The translations under genes and the position numbers were made by a program. From JAKQDH01 sp029558835 (lineage in GTDB: Bacteria; Planctomycetota; Phycisphaerae; UBA1845): DNA of 64,000 bases. The notes beneath the pieces were generated by a model that was not told where the DNA came from, did not search any database, and worked only from the letters and a program-made list of their open reading frames with translations. The first letter of the stretch is position 1. Every line of letters begins with the position of its first letter. This document shows, piece by piece, positions 36,990 through 45,904 of this stretch. Location: assembly GCA_035356615.1 (NCBI GenBank), contig DAOQSN010000019.1, positions 33,484 to 97,483 of the forward strand. The letters run 5' to 3'.

Positions 36990-39650
36990 ATGAAACGTAC
37001 TTGGTTGCTTGCCGTCGTCTGCGGCGTGCTTGCCTGCGGACGGGTCAGTGCGGGTCGGGTGCCTCTGGCGGCAACGGAGGCTCCCGAACGGGGCGCGCCG
37101 CCGAGTCGGGCGTGGTACCTGTCCGGAACGCTGAGTTGCGTCAACTGCAACGCGACGGCGGAGTTGCAGGACAACCAGACGACTTCTTTCGGCACCGCCG
37201 ACGGCAAACTGACGCTGAAGATGGGCTACTCCTGGGGCGACGACAGCAACCTCTGCGACTACTACCACCAGCTCAAGCTGACCGACGGCAACTCGACGGA
37301 CCTCTGTACCGTCCAAGATACGGACGGCCACACCGGCTCCGGTGACCTGTCCGTCAACCTGAACAACGGCGGCAATCAGGGTTACTACAAGAAGTGGTAC
37401 TCCATCGGCATCTCGGCCATCGCCAGGGACTGCACGCCGGCGCTCGCGTGCCAGAACTCCGACTCGGACAGCCTGAGTATTTCGCTAGTCAATGAGGGCT
37501 ACGCCTTCGACACCATGATCAGCATCGGCAGTCCGAGCAGCGTCTATCGCTGGGGCAGCGTGACCGTATCCGGGACGGCCTTTGCGGAACCGTACCAGGC
37601 CGGGGCAAACTGGGAGAACGTAGCGGACGGCACGTGGATCGACGTCTACGCCGACCAGGGCACGTACTGGACCGGGCAGGCCGCCTGCCAAACCAGCGGC
37701 GGACGCTGGCAGACCACGTTCGCCTGTCCCACCGGCGGATGGTGCATGGACCTGAACTGGCACTGCACGGCCACCCTGCGGGCGAACCAAGGCACCGCAT
37801 ACGGGGCCAGCACCACCTACAAGACGGACACGATGCAGACGACCGTCGGGGTCTACAGCATGGCCGACGAGTTGAAGAACACGGCCGGCGACCCCGGCTT
37901 CGGTTGGTCCGGTCAGCTCTACAACCCGTTGGCGGGCGCGACGCTGAACGTGCTGGTGCAAGGCTACAACGCCAGCGGCAATCTGACGACCTCGTGGAAC
38001 GGCATGTTGGCGCCGGGCGCTACAACGCTGGTGAACATGCTGGCGGGTTCATCGGTGGAAGTGCAGGGCGGAGCGGTGACTACGTCGTTCGGTGGCGGAG
38101 GGGCCACCACCACGTCGGGAGGGCTGGGCGGCAGCCTCAACGGGCTGACGACCTCGTGGGGCTCGCCGGGCGGGACACCGTACAACAGCGACATCGTCGT
38201 CCAGTCCGACCCGCCGCCGGGCCCGGTGGATGTGCAAGTCACGGTCTTCAGCCTCAGCGGCGCGGCGCTGGGCAGCGATGTGTTCACCATCAACCCGCAC
38301 GGAACCACAACCATCAGTCTACCGGACGACATTCCGGGCTTGCCGGCGAGCGGGCAGGGTACGGTCCGCGCGACCACGGTGACGGGGGAAGATGTGCTGA
38401 GTGGGCACGTCCGCCGCGAGAATCTGGAAACCGGGGCCGTTTCCGCGACGGAGATGTCGGTGGGACTCTGGCCGAAGCTCTACGTGCCGCTCGTCGAAGT
38501 GATGCCTGCCTGGGGCACGACCCTGCAGGTGCATAACCCCACAGACACCGTGGCCGAGGTCGAATTGCAGTTCTATGAGGAAACAGGCGCGCCCGGGATC
38601 ACCGAGACCGGAGTGATCATCAACCCGCACGCGACACACACCTTCAACGCGGCTGACTACGTGGCCATGAACTGGCGGGGCAGCGTGGAGATCGAAGCCT
38701 ACGTCGGGGACGGCCTCTGCGGCTCGGTGGAATACAGTTATAACCAGGGAGCCGAGGAAGGCTCCTATGTGCTGCGGGGCATGCCCACTGCGCACATCAG
38801 CCTGCCCGTCGTCGGCGACGGCATCGACTGGGATGCGCTGTACTGCGTGCACAACCCCAACGACGTGAGCGTGAGCGGGCAGGCACGGTTCCTCAATGCC
38901 GATGGCAGCGTGGGCAGCGAATCGGTGCTGGTGCTGGCCCCCCACGCGACGGCGTTCATCGAGAGCAACCCGCTGGAACCATTCTGGCAGGAGCCGTGGG
39001 CGACGTTCGACTTCCAGGTGACCGCGGGCGCCCCCGGTGTGATCGGGGCGGCGCGCCTGCGCGACCCGGCCGAGGGGACAGTGGCGACCGTCGCCTGCCT
39101 GAACCTGGCTGACCACGCCCGGACGGACACACCGTTCAGCGCCGGCTGGAACCTCATCTCCATCCCGGCCGATCCGCTTGATCCGGGCATCGAGCGCGTC
39201 CTCGCCCTGGCAGCGCAAAGCAATCCCCTGGAGAAGCGGTTCTTCGGTTACGACCAGAGCACGGGTTACAGTCTGTATCCGAGCTGCTGCGGGCAGATGC
39301 GCCGCGGAGCGGGGTACTGGCTGTACCTTCAGCAGGCGGCCGGGTGCGAGTACACCTGTGCGGCCACGCCGCCCGGCGATTATGAGATTTCCCTCAACGA
39401 AGGCTGGACGTTGTGGGGGTATCCGTTCCTCACGGCACAGTTGTGGGATGACTGCCGGATCAGCGACGGCGTCAGCAGCCTGTCACCGGCAGACGCGGAG
39501 TCGGCCGGGTGGATCCAACGCACGATCTACGGCTACGCGGATGGAGACTACTACGAAGTCCCTGGCGACCAGACACAGGTCGAACCGTGGCGAGCGTACT
39601 GGTTGTTGACGCATCAGGCCGGCTTGACGCTGGTCGTGTCGAACCCGTAG
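36990..39650 (+). CDS. Large secreted protein with tandem beta-sandwich repeats
   Basis: 886 residues from the ATG at 36990 (GGGGAGA upstream), with signal peptide MKRTWLLAVVCGVLACGRV. The N-terminal third is Cys- and Tyr-rich (LSCVNCNATAEL). Roughly residues 317-715 hold repeats of about 95-105 residues: one with VQVTVFSLSG and INPHGTTTISL, one with LQVHNPTDTVAEVELQF and INPHATHTF, one with YCVHNPNDVSVSGQARF and APHATAFIE, and a possible weaker first copy. The C-terminus has SAGWNLISIP and DYEISLNEGWTLWGYP, as in other exported planctomycete proteins. No catalytic motif seen. It is followed 84 bp later by the FG-GAP gene on the same strand. Confidence 0.8.
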   Translation: MKRTWLLAVVCGVLACGRVSAGRVPLAATEAPERGAPPSRAWYLSGTLSCVNCNATAELQDNQTTSFGTADGKLTLKMGYSWGDDSNLCDYYHQLKLTDGNSTDLCTVQDTDGHTGSGDLSVNLNNGGNQGYYKKWYSIGISAIARDCTPALACQNSDSDSLSISLVNEGYAFDTMISIGSPSSVYRWGSVTVSGTAFAEPYQAGANWENVADGTWIDVYADQGTYWTGQAACQTSGGRWQTTFACPTGGWCMDLNWHCTATLRANQGTAYGASTTYKTDTMQTTVGVYSMADELKNTAGDPGFGWSGQLYNPLAGATLNVLVQGYNASGNLTTSWNGMLAPGATTLVNMLAGSSVEVQGGAVTTSFGGGGATTTSGGLGGSLNGLTTSWGSPGGTPYNSDIVVQSDPPPGPVDVQVTVFSLSGAALGSDVFTINPHGTTTISLPDDIPGLPASGQGTVRATTVTGEDVLSGHVRRENLETGAVSATEMSVGLWPKLYVPLVEVMPAWGTTLQVHNPTDTVAEVELQFYEETGAPGITETGVIINPHATHTFNAADYVAMNWRGSVEIEAYVGDGLCGSVEYSYNQGAEEGSYVLRGMPTAHISLPVVGDGIDWDALYCVHNPNDVSVSGQARFLNADGSVGSESVLVLAPHATAFIESNPLEPFWQEPWATFDFQVTAGAPGVIGAARLRDPAEGTVATVACLNLADHARTDTPFSAGWNLISIPADPLDPGIERVLALAAQSNPLEKRFFGYDQSTGYSLYPSCCGQMRRGAGYWLYLQQAAGCEYTCAATPPGDYEISLNEGWTLWGYPFLTAQLWDDCRISDGVSSLSPADAESAGWIQRTIYGYADGDYYEVPGDQTQVEPWRAYWLLTHQAGLTLVVSNP

Positions 39651-39660
39651 GTGACGCGCG

Positions 39661-39677
39661 CCGGCGATCGTCGCCGG
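39661..39677. repeat. Small inverted repeat between two secreted-protein genes
   Basis: CCGGCGA-TCG-TCGCCGG, 7-bp stem. It could be an RNA-processing or weak terminator hairpin. Confidence 0.4.
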
Positions 39678-39734
39678 GGAGAATATGAGGAGCAACGTTC
39701 CGCCTCGGCGGAAATCACCAGCAGGTGCACAGCT

Positions 39735-41876
39735 ATGAGCAAGCACAGCAGCAAGCATCGGGTCCTGACGGGGCTGGCGGCCGTCGGCTTGGTCCTGTGG
39801 GCAGCCGCGCCGTCGCCGGCGGCCCTCGTCAGCCAATGCACACTCACCGTGGCGAGCCAGACCGCGGACGACTGGCGCATGACCTTCGTAGCTCAGCTCG
39901 ACGATGAAGGCAGCGCAGGGTACGTCGCGGGCGAGGATGTAGTGTTGATGACCCCGCCCGGACGCGGGGTGGCGCTGGTCAGCAACCCGGCGGCTGCCCC
40001 CGGCTGGACGTGGGTCGACGCCCGGCCACCGGCCGAGACGGCGAACTGGTGGGGCGGCAGCAGCGCTGGCCCGGATCAGACCCTGCGCCTGCGACGGTAC
40101 GGGTACGCACCCGAGGACCCGCCAACGCCGGTTACCATAAGTTGTGACGTTAGCGGCGCCAACGAGCGCACCTACACTCTGTATAATGACACCGTCGGTA
40201 CCTACGTGGTGCTGCGCGCAGGCACGACGTATACAGTCGAAGTCCCCACCGGCGATGTTACGTTCCGGCTGGCTGCGTATCCACCACCTGCGCTCGAGGC
40301 CGGCCAGAGCGTCACCGGCGTGTGGAAGGGCGACGCCCAGTGGGCGGACTTCGACGGCGACGGCGACGCGGACCTGGCCATCTGCGGCGTGACCTCGAGC
40401 GGGACGCACGTTACGCAGACCTACGAGAACCAGTCCGGCACGCTGGTGCTGAGGCAGAACCTGGACGGCGTCGAGAGTGAGAGCAGCGGCAACCTCGCCT
40501 GGGGTGATTATGACAACGACGGCGACGTGGACCTGGTCGTGGCCGGCTGGACTGGCACCGAGCGCCTGACACGCGTCTACCGCAACGACGGCAATGGCAA
40601 CCTCACTTGGGACACTCAGCAGGTGCTTACCGGCGTGTCGTACCCGTCCGTGGCGTGGGGTGACTACGACGGCGACGGCGACCTCGATCTGCTCATCACG
40701 GGGCACGACGGCACCCTGGCATTGTGCCGCATCTATCGCAACGATCCGCCGGGCGTGCTGTTGCCGGACTTGAGCCAGTCGCTTACCGGTCTGTATGCGG
40801 GCTCCGCAGACTGGGGCGATTGGGATGGCGATGGCGATCTCGATCTCATCATGACCGGCAGCGACGGCACGGTGCGGCGCACGATCCTCTACCGCAATGA
40901 GCCGACGGGAACGCTGACTAGCGACGGCGCGCACGGCCTGCCGAGTGTTTCGCTCTCCGATACCGCCTGGGGCGACTTTGACAACGACGGCGACGTGGAC
41001 CTCGCCTTCACCGGCGAGGAGAGTGCCTCCGGCCGCTACGCCCGTGTGTACGCCAACGACGGCAGCGGGGTGTTCACTCTGGTCGGGGCCAACCTGACGA
41101 CGATTTATCGCAGTTCCTGTGCTTGGGGCGATTACGATAACGACGGCGACCTGGACGTGGCGTTCTGCGGCTACACCGGCGGCGGGCTGCTTACCACGCT
41201 GTACCGCAACGACGGCACGTCGTTCACGGAGGCCGCGTGGTTCAGCGGCGTCCGCGAGGGGTCGCTCAGTTGGGTGGATGTCGACGGCGATGGAGACCTC
41301 GATCTCTTCGTGACGGGGGCGGATTGGTCTACCCAGTACGCCCACGTTTACCGCGAGGTGAGCGTGCCGCCGAACCATGCCCCGGCCGCGCCGACCGGGC
41401 TGCAAAGCGGCTCCGGTGGCGGCTGGTGCGGCCTACGCCTCGCCTGGAGCGGCGCGACGGATGTCGAGACCCCGAGTGCGGGATTGTATTACAGTCTGCA
41501 AGTGGGCACGGCGCCGGGCAGCGGCGACGTGGTGTCCGGCACGTACGGTTCGCCGCTGCTGGGCAACGTGGGTCAGGCGACGCAGGTGCTGCTGAACGTG
41601 CCGCCCGGAACCTACTACTTCCGCGTGCGCACGGTGGACGCCGGGCTGGCCGCCTCAGAATGGTCCGCGACCGCCTGGTGTCACTTCTACCTGGGCGACA
41701 GCAACGGTGACGACACGGTAAACCGGGACGACTTCGTACCCTTCGCCGGCTGCCTGACCGGCCCGGCCAGCGCCTGGACCGACCCGGCCTGCCGCTGCTT
41801 CGACTTCGACGCCGACGGCGACGTGGACTTAGGCGACTACGCGACGTTCCAGCGCAGCTTCTCGGGTGGGCAATAG
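39735..41876 (+). CDS. Secreted FG-GAP/VCBS-repeat protein with dockerin-like tail
   Basis: 713 residues, ATG at 39735, signal peptide MSKHSSKHRVLTGLAAVGLV cut near SPAAL. Seven FG-GAP-like repeats with Ca-binding DxDxDGDxDL loops follow (for example WADFDGDGDADLAI, WGDYDNDGDVDLVV and WVDVDGDGDLDLFV), building a beta-propeller similar to integrin heads. A fibronectin-type stretch (LRLAWSGATDVETP) comes next, then the C-terminal planctomycete dockerin-like pair (GDSNGDDTVNRDDF and FDADGDVDLGDYATF). Probably a surface adhesion or binding protein. It is the second gene of a possible pair with the 36990 gene. Confidence 0.9.
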   Translation: MSKHSSKHRVLTGLAAVGLVLWAAAPSPAALVSQCTLTVASQTADDWRMTFVAQLDDEGSAGYVAGEDVVLMTPPGRGVALVSNPAAAPGWTWVDARPPAETANWWGGSSAGPDQTLRLRRYGYAPEDPPTPVTISCDVSGANERTYTLYNDTVGTYVVLRAGTTYTVEVPTGDVTFRLAAYPPPALEAGQSVTGVWKGDAQWADFDGDGDADLAICGVTSSGTHVTQTYENQSGTLVLRQNLDGVESESSGNLAWGDYDNDGDVDLVVAGWTGTERLTRVYRNDGNGNLTWDTQQVLTGVSYPSVAWGDYDGDGDLDLLITGHDGTLALCRIYRNDPPGVLLPDLSQSLTGLYAGSADWGDWDGDGDLDLIMTGSDGTVRRTILYRNEPTGTLTSDGAHGLPSVSLSDTAWGDFDNDGDVDLAFTGEESASGRYARVYANDGSGVFTLVGANLTTIYRSSCAWGDYDNDGDLDVAFCGYTGGGLLTTLYRNDGTSFTEAAWFSGVREGSLSWVDVDGDGDLDLFVTGADWSTQYAHVYREVSVPPNHAPAAPTGLQSGSGGGWCGLRLAWSGATDVETPSAGLYYSLQVGTAPGSGDVVSGTYGSPLLGNVGQATQVLLNVPPGTYYFRVRTVDAGLAASEWSATAWCHFYLGDSNGDDTVNRDDFVPFAGCLTGPASAWTDPACRCFDFDADGDVDLGDYATFQRSFSGGQ

Positions 41877-41889
41877 GACAACTCTGCCC

Positions 41890-43284
41890 TTACAGCGTTT
41901 TGGGATTCCGTGGGGCAGCCCTGGGCGGCCGCGAGATGCAGGCGCCGGGGACAATCCGCGCGGGCTGAAGCCCGCGGCTCGACGGTGTTGCGGAATCACG
42001 CACGGTGGCAACCAGCGGAATCGCCAGCAACGCGCACGCGGCGCCAAGGGCAAGGGCGAGCATGAGTTGACCATCGAAGAGACGGATGTGCCAGGTCGCG
42101 CCGGCGAGCAAGCTGGCGACGAGCTGGCCTAAGCCGGCGACCGTTGCCAGCAGCCCGATGGCGCCCGCCCGCTGCTGGGTCGGCACCACGTCGCTGATCA
42201 TTGCCTTCACGACCCCCTCCGTCAGCGCCTGATACAAACCGTAGACACCCAGAAGAATCCACGGCGCCAGCGGCACCTCGAAGTACGCAAACCCGGCATA
42301 CACCGCGGCATAGGCAACCCAACCGGCGATGACCACCGGCCGGCGACCGATGCGATCGGAAAGATGCCCCAGCGGAGTGGCCGCGGCCGCGTACACGACG
42401 TTGAACAGCATGTAGGCCACGATCACCTGCGCTGCCGATAGGCCGATCTCCTTGCTCCGCAGAATCAGGAAGGAATCGCTGCTGTTGCCCAGGGAGAAGA
42501 CGGCATACGCGATCAGCAGGTGCCAGAACGGTCGCGGGAACTGCTGCCACAGCGTGGGGCGAGCGAGCGGCGCGCGGCCGCCGACAGTGGCGTTCCGCTC
42601 AGCGGGGCGTGGGGCCGGGCGTCGGGACTGGGGGCTCGGGGCCGGGGGCTTGGGGTTGTCGGGCACGGGATCGGGGAGACCGGAGGCGGGTGGTTGGGGG
42701 CGGATGTCGCGCACGGCGCCGGCCGCCAGCAGCACGCTGCCCAAGCCGGGGAGGAAAGCCACGAAGAAGAGCCACATCAAGGGCACCTGCGGCCAGAGTT
42801 GCAGCATCAGCAGGGCCGCCGCGGGGCCCAGCACGGCTCCGCACGTGTCGAACGCCCGATGGAAACCGAACGCCGCGCCGCGATAGGCCGGGTCGGTCGA
42901 ATCGGCAATCAGCGCGTCGCGGGCGGCCGTACGGATGGATTTGCCCAGCCGGTCGCTGCAACGCCCGAGCAGAAACAGCGGCCAACCCAGGATCAGACCG
43001 GCCAGACCCATCACCGGCTTGCTGAACGCCGAAAGCCCATAGCCGGCGACGATGAAGGGCTTGCGCCGCCCGATGCGGTCGGACCAGGCGCCGCCGATCC
43101 AGCGCAGGCCGCTGCTGATCCCTTCCGCCAACCCCTCAATCAGACCCAGCAGGGCCGGCGAGCTGCCCAGCGTGCCCACGACAAACAGCGGGATGATCGG
43201 ATACAGCATTTCCGAGGCCAGGTCCGTGCAAAACGAGACCAGGCCCAGCATGACGACGTTGCGCGTGATGCCACGAAGACGCAT
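41890..43284 (-). CDS. Major facilitator superfamily transporter with repeat-derived tail
   Basis: 464 residues, about 12 membrane spans. It starts MRLRGITRNVVMLGLVSFC and has the MFS A-like loop GAWSDRIGRRKP after TM2 and GHLSDRIGRRP in the second half. The segment GRCSDRLGKSIRTAARDALIAD is typical of the YfcA/Bcr-like or multidrug branch. The central linker is Pro-rich (about 205-245). Its last 30 residues (SSRGLQPARIVPGACIS and beyond) are encoded by a palindromic repeat rather than by an ancestral transporter tail. Substrate unknown. Weak ribosome site GGGG upstream. Confidence 0.9.
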   Translation of the reverse strand: MRLRGITRNVVMLGLVSFCTDLASEMLYPIIPLFVVGTLGSSPALLGLIEGLAEGISSGLRWIGGAWSDRIGRRKPFIVAGYGLSAFSKPVMGLAGLILGWPLFLLGRCSDRLGKSIRTAARDALIADSTDPAYRGAAFGFHRAFDTCGAVLGPAAALLMLQLWPQVPLMWLFFVAFLPGLGSVLLAAGAVRDIRPQPPASGLPDPVPDNPKPPAPSPQSRRPAPRPAERNATVGGRAPLARPTLWQQFPRPFWHLLIAYAVFSLGNSSDSFLILRSKEIGLSAAQVIVAYMLFNVVYAAAATPLGHLSDRIGRRPVVIAGWVAYAAVYAGFAYFEVPLAPWILLGVYGLYQALTEGVVKAMISDVVPTQQRAGAIGLLATVAGLGQLVASLLAGATWHIRLFDGQLMLALALGAACALLAIPLVATVRDSATPSSRGLQPARIVPGACISRPPRAAPRNPKTL

Positions 43285-43415
43285 GGGCTACCCCAGCCAC
43301 GGCACCGAGACGAAGCGCCCGGCCCGACTGCGGGCGGGATTGTCGCGTGCCGCGCGCGAATCCGCAATTACCGTAGCGTCGGCCGCCCCCACGTGTATTG
43401 CGTCTACGGTGTCGA

Positions 43416-43457
43416 GGGTGCCCTGCTTTCCCGCGACGCAGTCGCGGGTAAGCATGC
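43416..43457 (+). repeat. GGGTGCCATGC hairpin element, third copy
   Basis: GGGTGCCCTGCTTTCCCG, then CGACGCAGTCG stem-loop and CGGGTAAGCATGC. Matches 14608-14650. Confidence 0.8.
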
Positions 43458-43488
43458 TTCTGCGGCAACTGCGCGTTTTCAGCGTCTC

Positions 43489-43535
43489 GACCCTCACCCC
43501 TGCCCCTCTCCCTGAAAAGGAGAGGGGTTAGGATG
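43489..43535. repeat. CTCTCCC/GGGAGAG hairpin repeat, copy 4
   Basis: CCCTCACCCCTGCCCCTCTC, then CCTGAAAAGGAGAGGGG. A stem of CCCCTCTCC with GGAGAGGGG. Confidence 0.7.
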
Positions 43536-43577
43536 CCGCGATCATGGCTCCGACATGACATGCCCACCCCCGCCTGC

Positions 43578-43680
43578 GGGTGGCGTGGCCAAGCGCAGCG
43601 CCGCCATGTTCTCGGGGAGGTGTGCCGCCGTCGCGGCAGCATGCCGGCGCTCGCCTGCGGCGAGCTTGGGCATGGCACCC
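43578..43680. repeat. 103-bp MITE-like element, copy B
   Basis: Left end GGGTGGCGTGGCCAAGC, right end GCTTGGGCATGGCACCC (reverse complement of the left with three differences). Internal CAGCGCCGCCATG and AGCATGCCGGCGC match copy A. Confidence 0.8.
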
Positions 43681-43712
43681 TGGTTTCCTCTATACGTGGT
43701 CCTGTGTAGATG

Positions 43713-45815
43713 TTAACGCTGCAAGGCGGCCAGCAGTTCCTCGGCACGTGGAGAGACGACCCATTCGGTGTGCCCGTCGAGGAAACTGAAGGCCGCGCCG
43801 CCACCCTGTACCTCGCGTTCCGCGATCAGCACGGTGGAGGAGGGCTGCTTGACACTCTTCAGATCGACCGGCGGGCGGTAGAGGTAATAGGACGCGCAGT
43901 CACCGCCGGCCGCGCGCACGAAGGCTGGGCAGAGCGAATCCGCCGTCAACAGCCCCGCGGTTACGAGCACCTGCAGTGAAGTTGCGCAGGTGCCCTGGTG
44001 GTTGGTCGCGTAGATATGGCAGGCGTGGCCGATCCAGTGCAGGGTGCGCACTCGTTCTGCGCGGCGGAGTTCGGCCCGTGCATCGTCGAGGGCGGCGCGG
44101 ACGGTGGCACCCAACGCCGCCCAGGGGTCGGCCGTGCTGGTTTTCCCGTCGCTCGCCGTCACCGCCAGGTCGAGCGCAAGCAGACGATCATAAGAGTTCA
44201 GCGCCAGCGCCGCACTCATGTCGCGATGACTGAACTCCCGCGCCAGCGCCATGAACGGCACATCCGGATAGACTTCGGTCACGGCTTGGGCGAACGAGCC
44301 CAGATCGGCGTATACCAGCTTCGCCGTCCGGGGCGCAAGCTGCCGGCGCACGGTGGAAAAGCGCTGCTGATCAGCCAGGCTCTTTCCGTCGCGCCAGGCG
44401 GCAATGCCGGCCGCCACGGCGTCGGCATCCGGCGAGACGAGCAGTACATCATTCACAACGGCGTAGGAGAACGCCCCCAGGCTGCGCTCGGCACGATATA
44501 CCGGGATGTCACCACGCTCGCTCGAACTGATCGGCAACCCAAACGCCGCTTGGAGTGTGCCGAGATGCGCGCGGAACTTGTCCACATCCAGCAGGCGGAC
44601 GGCCAGAAGTGGTTCCGCCAGCAACGGCGGCGCTGACGCGCGTGGCGCGCGCAAGCGCCAGCCCAGCGTCCATTCGGGACCGAGGTTCGCCAGGAACTCG
44701 CCCTGGAAGTCCAGGCCCGTCTCCGTCTGGAACTCGGCGCGTTCGATTTCGTACTCCTCGGTGATGGCCGGGTCGATGGCGCGGAGAAAACCGAGAACAT
44801 CGGTGAGTGTGGTGGCGGCGCTGGTCATGCCGCCGTGCAGAAGCAGCACCGTGTCGGGCGGGTAGGCCCGAACCAGGGTGTCGACCGCGGGGTTCGAGGC
44901 GAACAGGTGCCACCAGCCCGCGTCCGGCCGGCTGAGCCCCACGGCCAGCCGTAGCGTGCCGGGTTGCCTTGGCGGTGGGGCGACGAAGGCCACCGACTCC
45001 ACGGCGGCAAGCTGTAAGGCGTCATACAACCCCGGCAGTGTCTGCCCCAGCGGTGCCGCGGCGAGCGGGATGAGGCCGCGCACGTCGATCCACGCGAAGA
45101 CGCCGGGTTGACCCGCGTAGCCCTGCAAGGTCCGCCGGTAGGCGTCGCCCTCCACGAAGCGCGCGCCGAGCGTGGCACCGCGGTGCCACGCCTGAACGTC
45201 GCTCGGTATGGTGCCGGCAAGCAGCATCCCGTCCCGCACGGCCAGGGTCAGCACGAGCGGCACGGGCCCCGGCAAGGTGAGACTGGCCAGCTCGCCGTCA
45301 TCGGTGAGGGATGCGGCGCCGGCTCCCGGCAGGGTGCTGAGTGCCGGCACCCAGTCACTGCGGATGCGTTCGAGGAGCTGCGCCCGGTCCAGGCGTGTGC
45401 GCGTGGCGAAGGTCAGTTGACAGGAAGGCGGGAGCAGCGACACCTGTCCGACGGTCACCAGCAGCGGCCCGTCGCAGACGTTCGCCACGGCCGTGGTGAT
45501 CCTCCGCAGAGGTTCACCGTGCTCCGGCAGCAACTCCAGCGCCGGATGCATCAGCAGCGCCTTGGGCTGTGCCGTGTAGATGATCGCCGAGGCGTGCGCC
45601 GGTGCCAGGGCGAGCACGTCATCGACGGTCACCGTGGCGTTGCGGCCCTCGACCGGTGCAACGGCCTCAGGCAGCGGCGCTTGCGGTGCAGTGCCTGTTG
45701 GCGGAGCCGAAGGCGTTGCCCCGACCTGTCCGCACACGAGGCTCGCGCCCAGCGTCAAGGCCATGGGGACGCAAAGGCCGCGTATGGAGATGACGAACTG
45801 AGTATGTATGTTCAC
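43713..45815 (-). CDS. Secreted protein: DUF3352-like body with pseudopilin-type H-X9-DG tail
   Basis: 700 residues, GTG start at 45815 behind GGGGTG. Signal peptide then Thr/Pro/Ala-rich linker (TPSAPPTGTAPQAPLP). The body resembles DUF3352 (ASAIIYTAQPK, VFAWIDVRGLIPLA, LLVSPDADAVAAGI). The C-terminal 100 residues resemble the tail of planctomycete type II pseudopilin-like proteins: LHWIGHACHIYATNHQGTC, YYLYRPPVDL, then GGGAAFSFLDGHTEWV with an H-X9-DG-like ending. Such tails normally follow a pilin domain that is missing here. It overlaps no gene but sits 89 bp downstream of the next one on the same strand, a likely two-gene unit. Confidence 0.75.
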   Translation of the reverse strand: MNIHTQFVISIRGLCVPMALTLGASLVCGQVGATPSAPPTGTAPQAPLPEAVAPVEGRNATVTVDDVLALAPAHASAIIYTAQPKALLMHPALELLPEHGEPLRRITTAVANVCDGPLLVTVGQVSLLPPSCQLTFATRTRLDRAQLLERIRSDWVPALSTLPGAGAASLTDDGELASLTLPGPVPLVLTLAVRDGMLLAGTIPSDVQAWHRGATLGARFVEGDAYRRTLQGYAGQPGVFAWIDVRGLIPLAAAPLGQTLPGLYDALQLAAVESVAFVAPPPRQPGTLRLAVGLSRPDAGWWHLFASNPAVDTLVRAYPPDTVLLLHGGMTSAATTLTDVLGFLRAIDPAITEEYEIERAEFQTETGLDFQGEFLANLGPEWTLGWRLRAPRASAPPLLAEPLLAVRLLDVDKFRAHLGTLQAAFGLPISSSERGDIPVYRAERSLGAFSYAVVNDVLLVSPDADAVAAGIAAWRDGKSLADQQRFSTVRRQLAPRTAKLVYADLGSFAQAVTEVYPDVPFMALAREFSHRDMSAALALNSYDRLLALDLAVTASDGKTSTADPWAALGATVRAALDDARAELRRAERVRTLHWIGHACHIYATNHQGTCATSLQVLVTAGLLTADSLCPAFVRAAGGDCASYYLYRPPVDLKSVKQPSSTVLIAEREVQGGGAAFSFLDGHTEWVVSPRAEELLAALQR

Positions 45816-45904
45816 GTCCGTTCACCCCGCAAGGATGTTCGGCGCGGCCCCTGCATCACCGGGCGCCGTGCGCAGACGCTCACCTGCACGGATCGAGAGC
45901 ACTG

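Noticed and set aside
39483..41405. Long open frame antisense to the FG-GAP gene
   Set aside because: Shadow of a gene with intact domains on the other strand.
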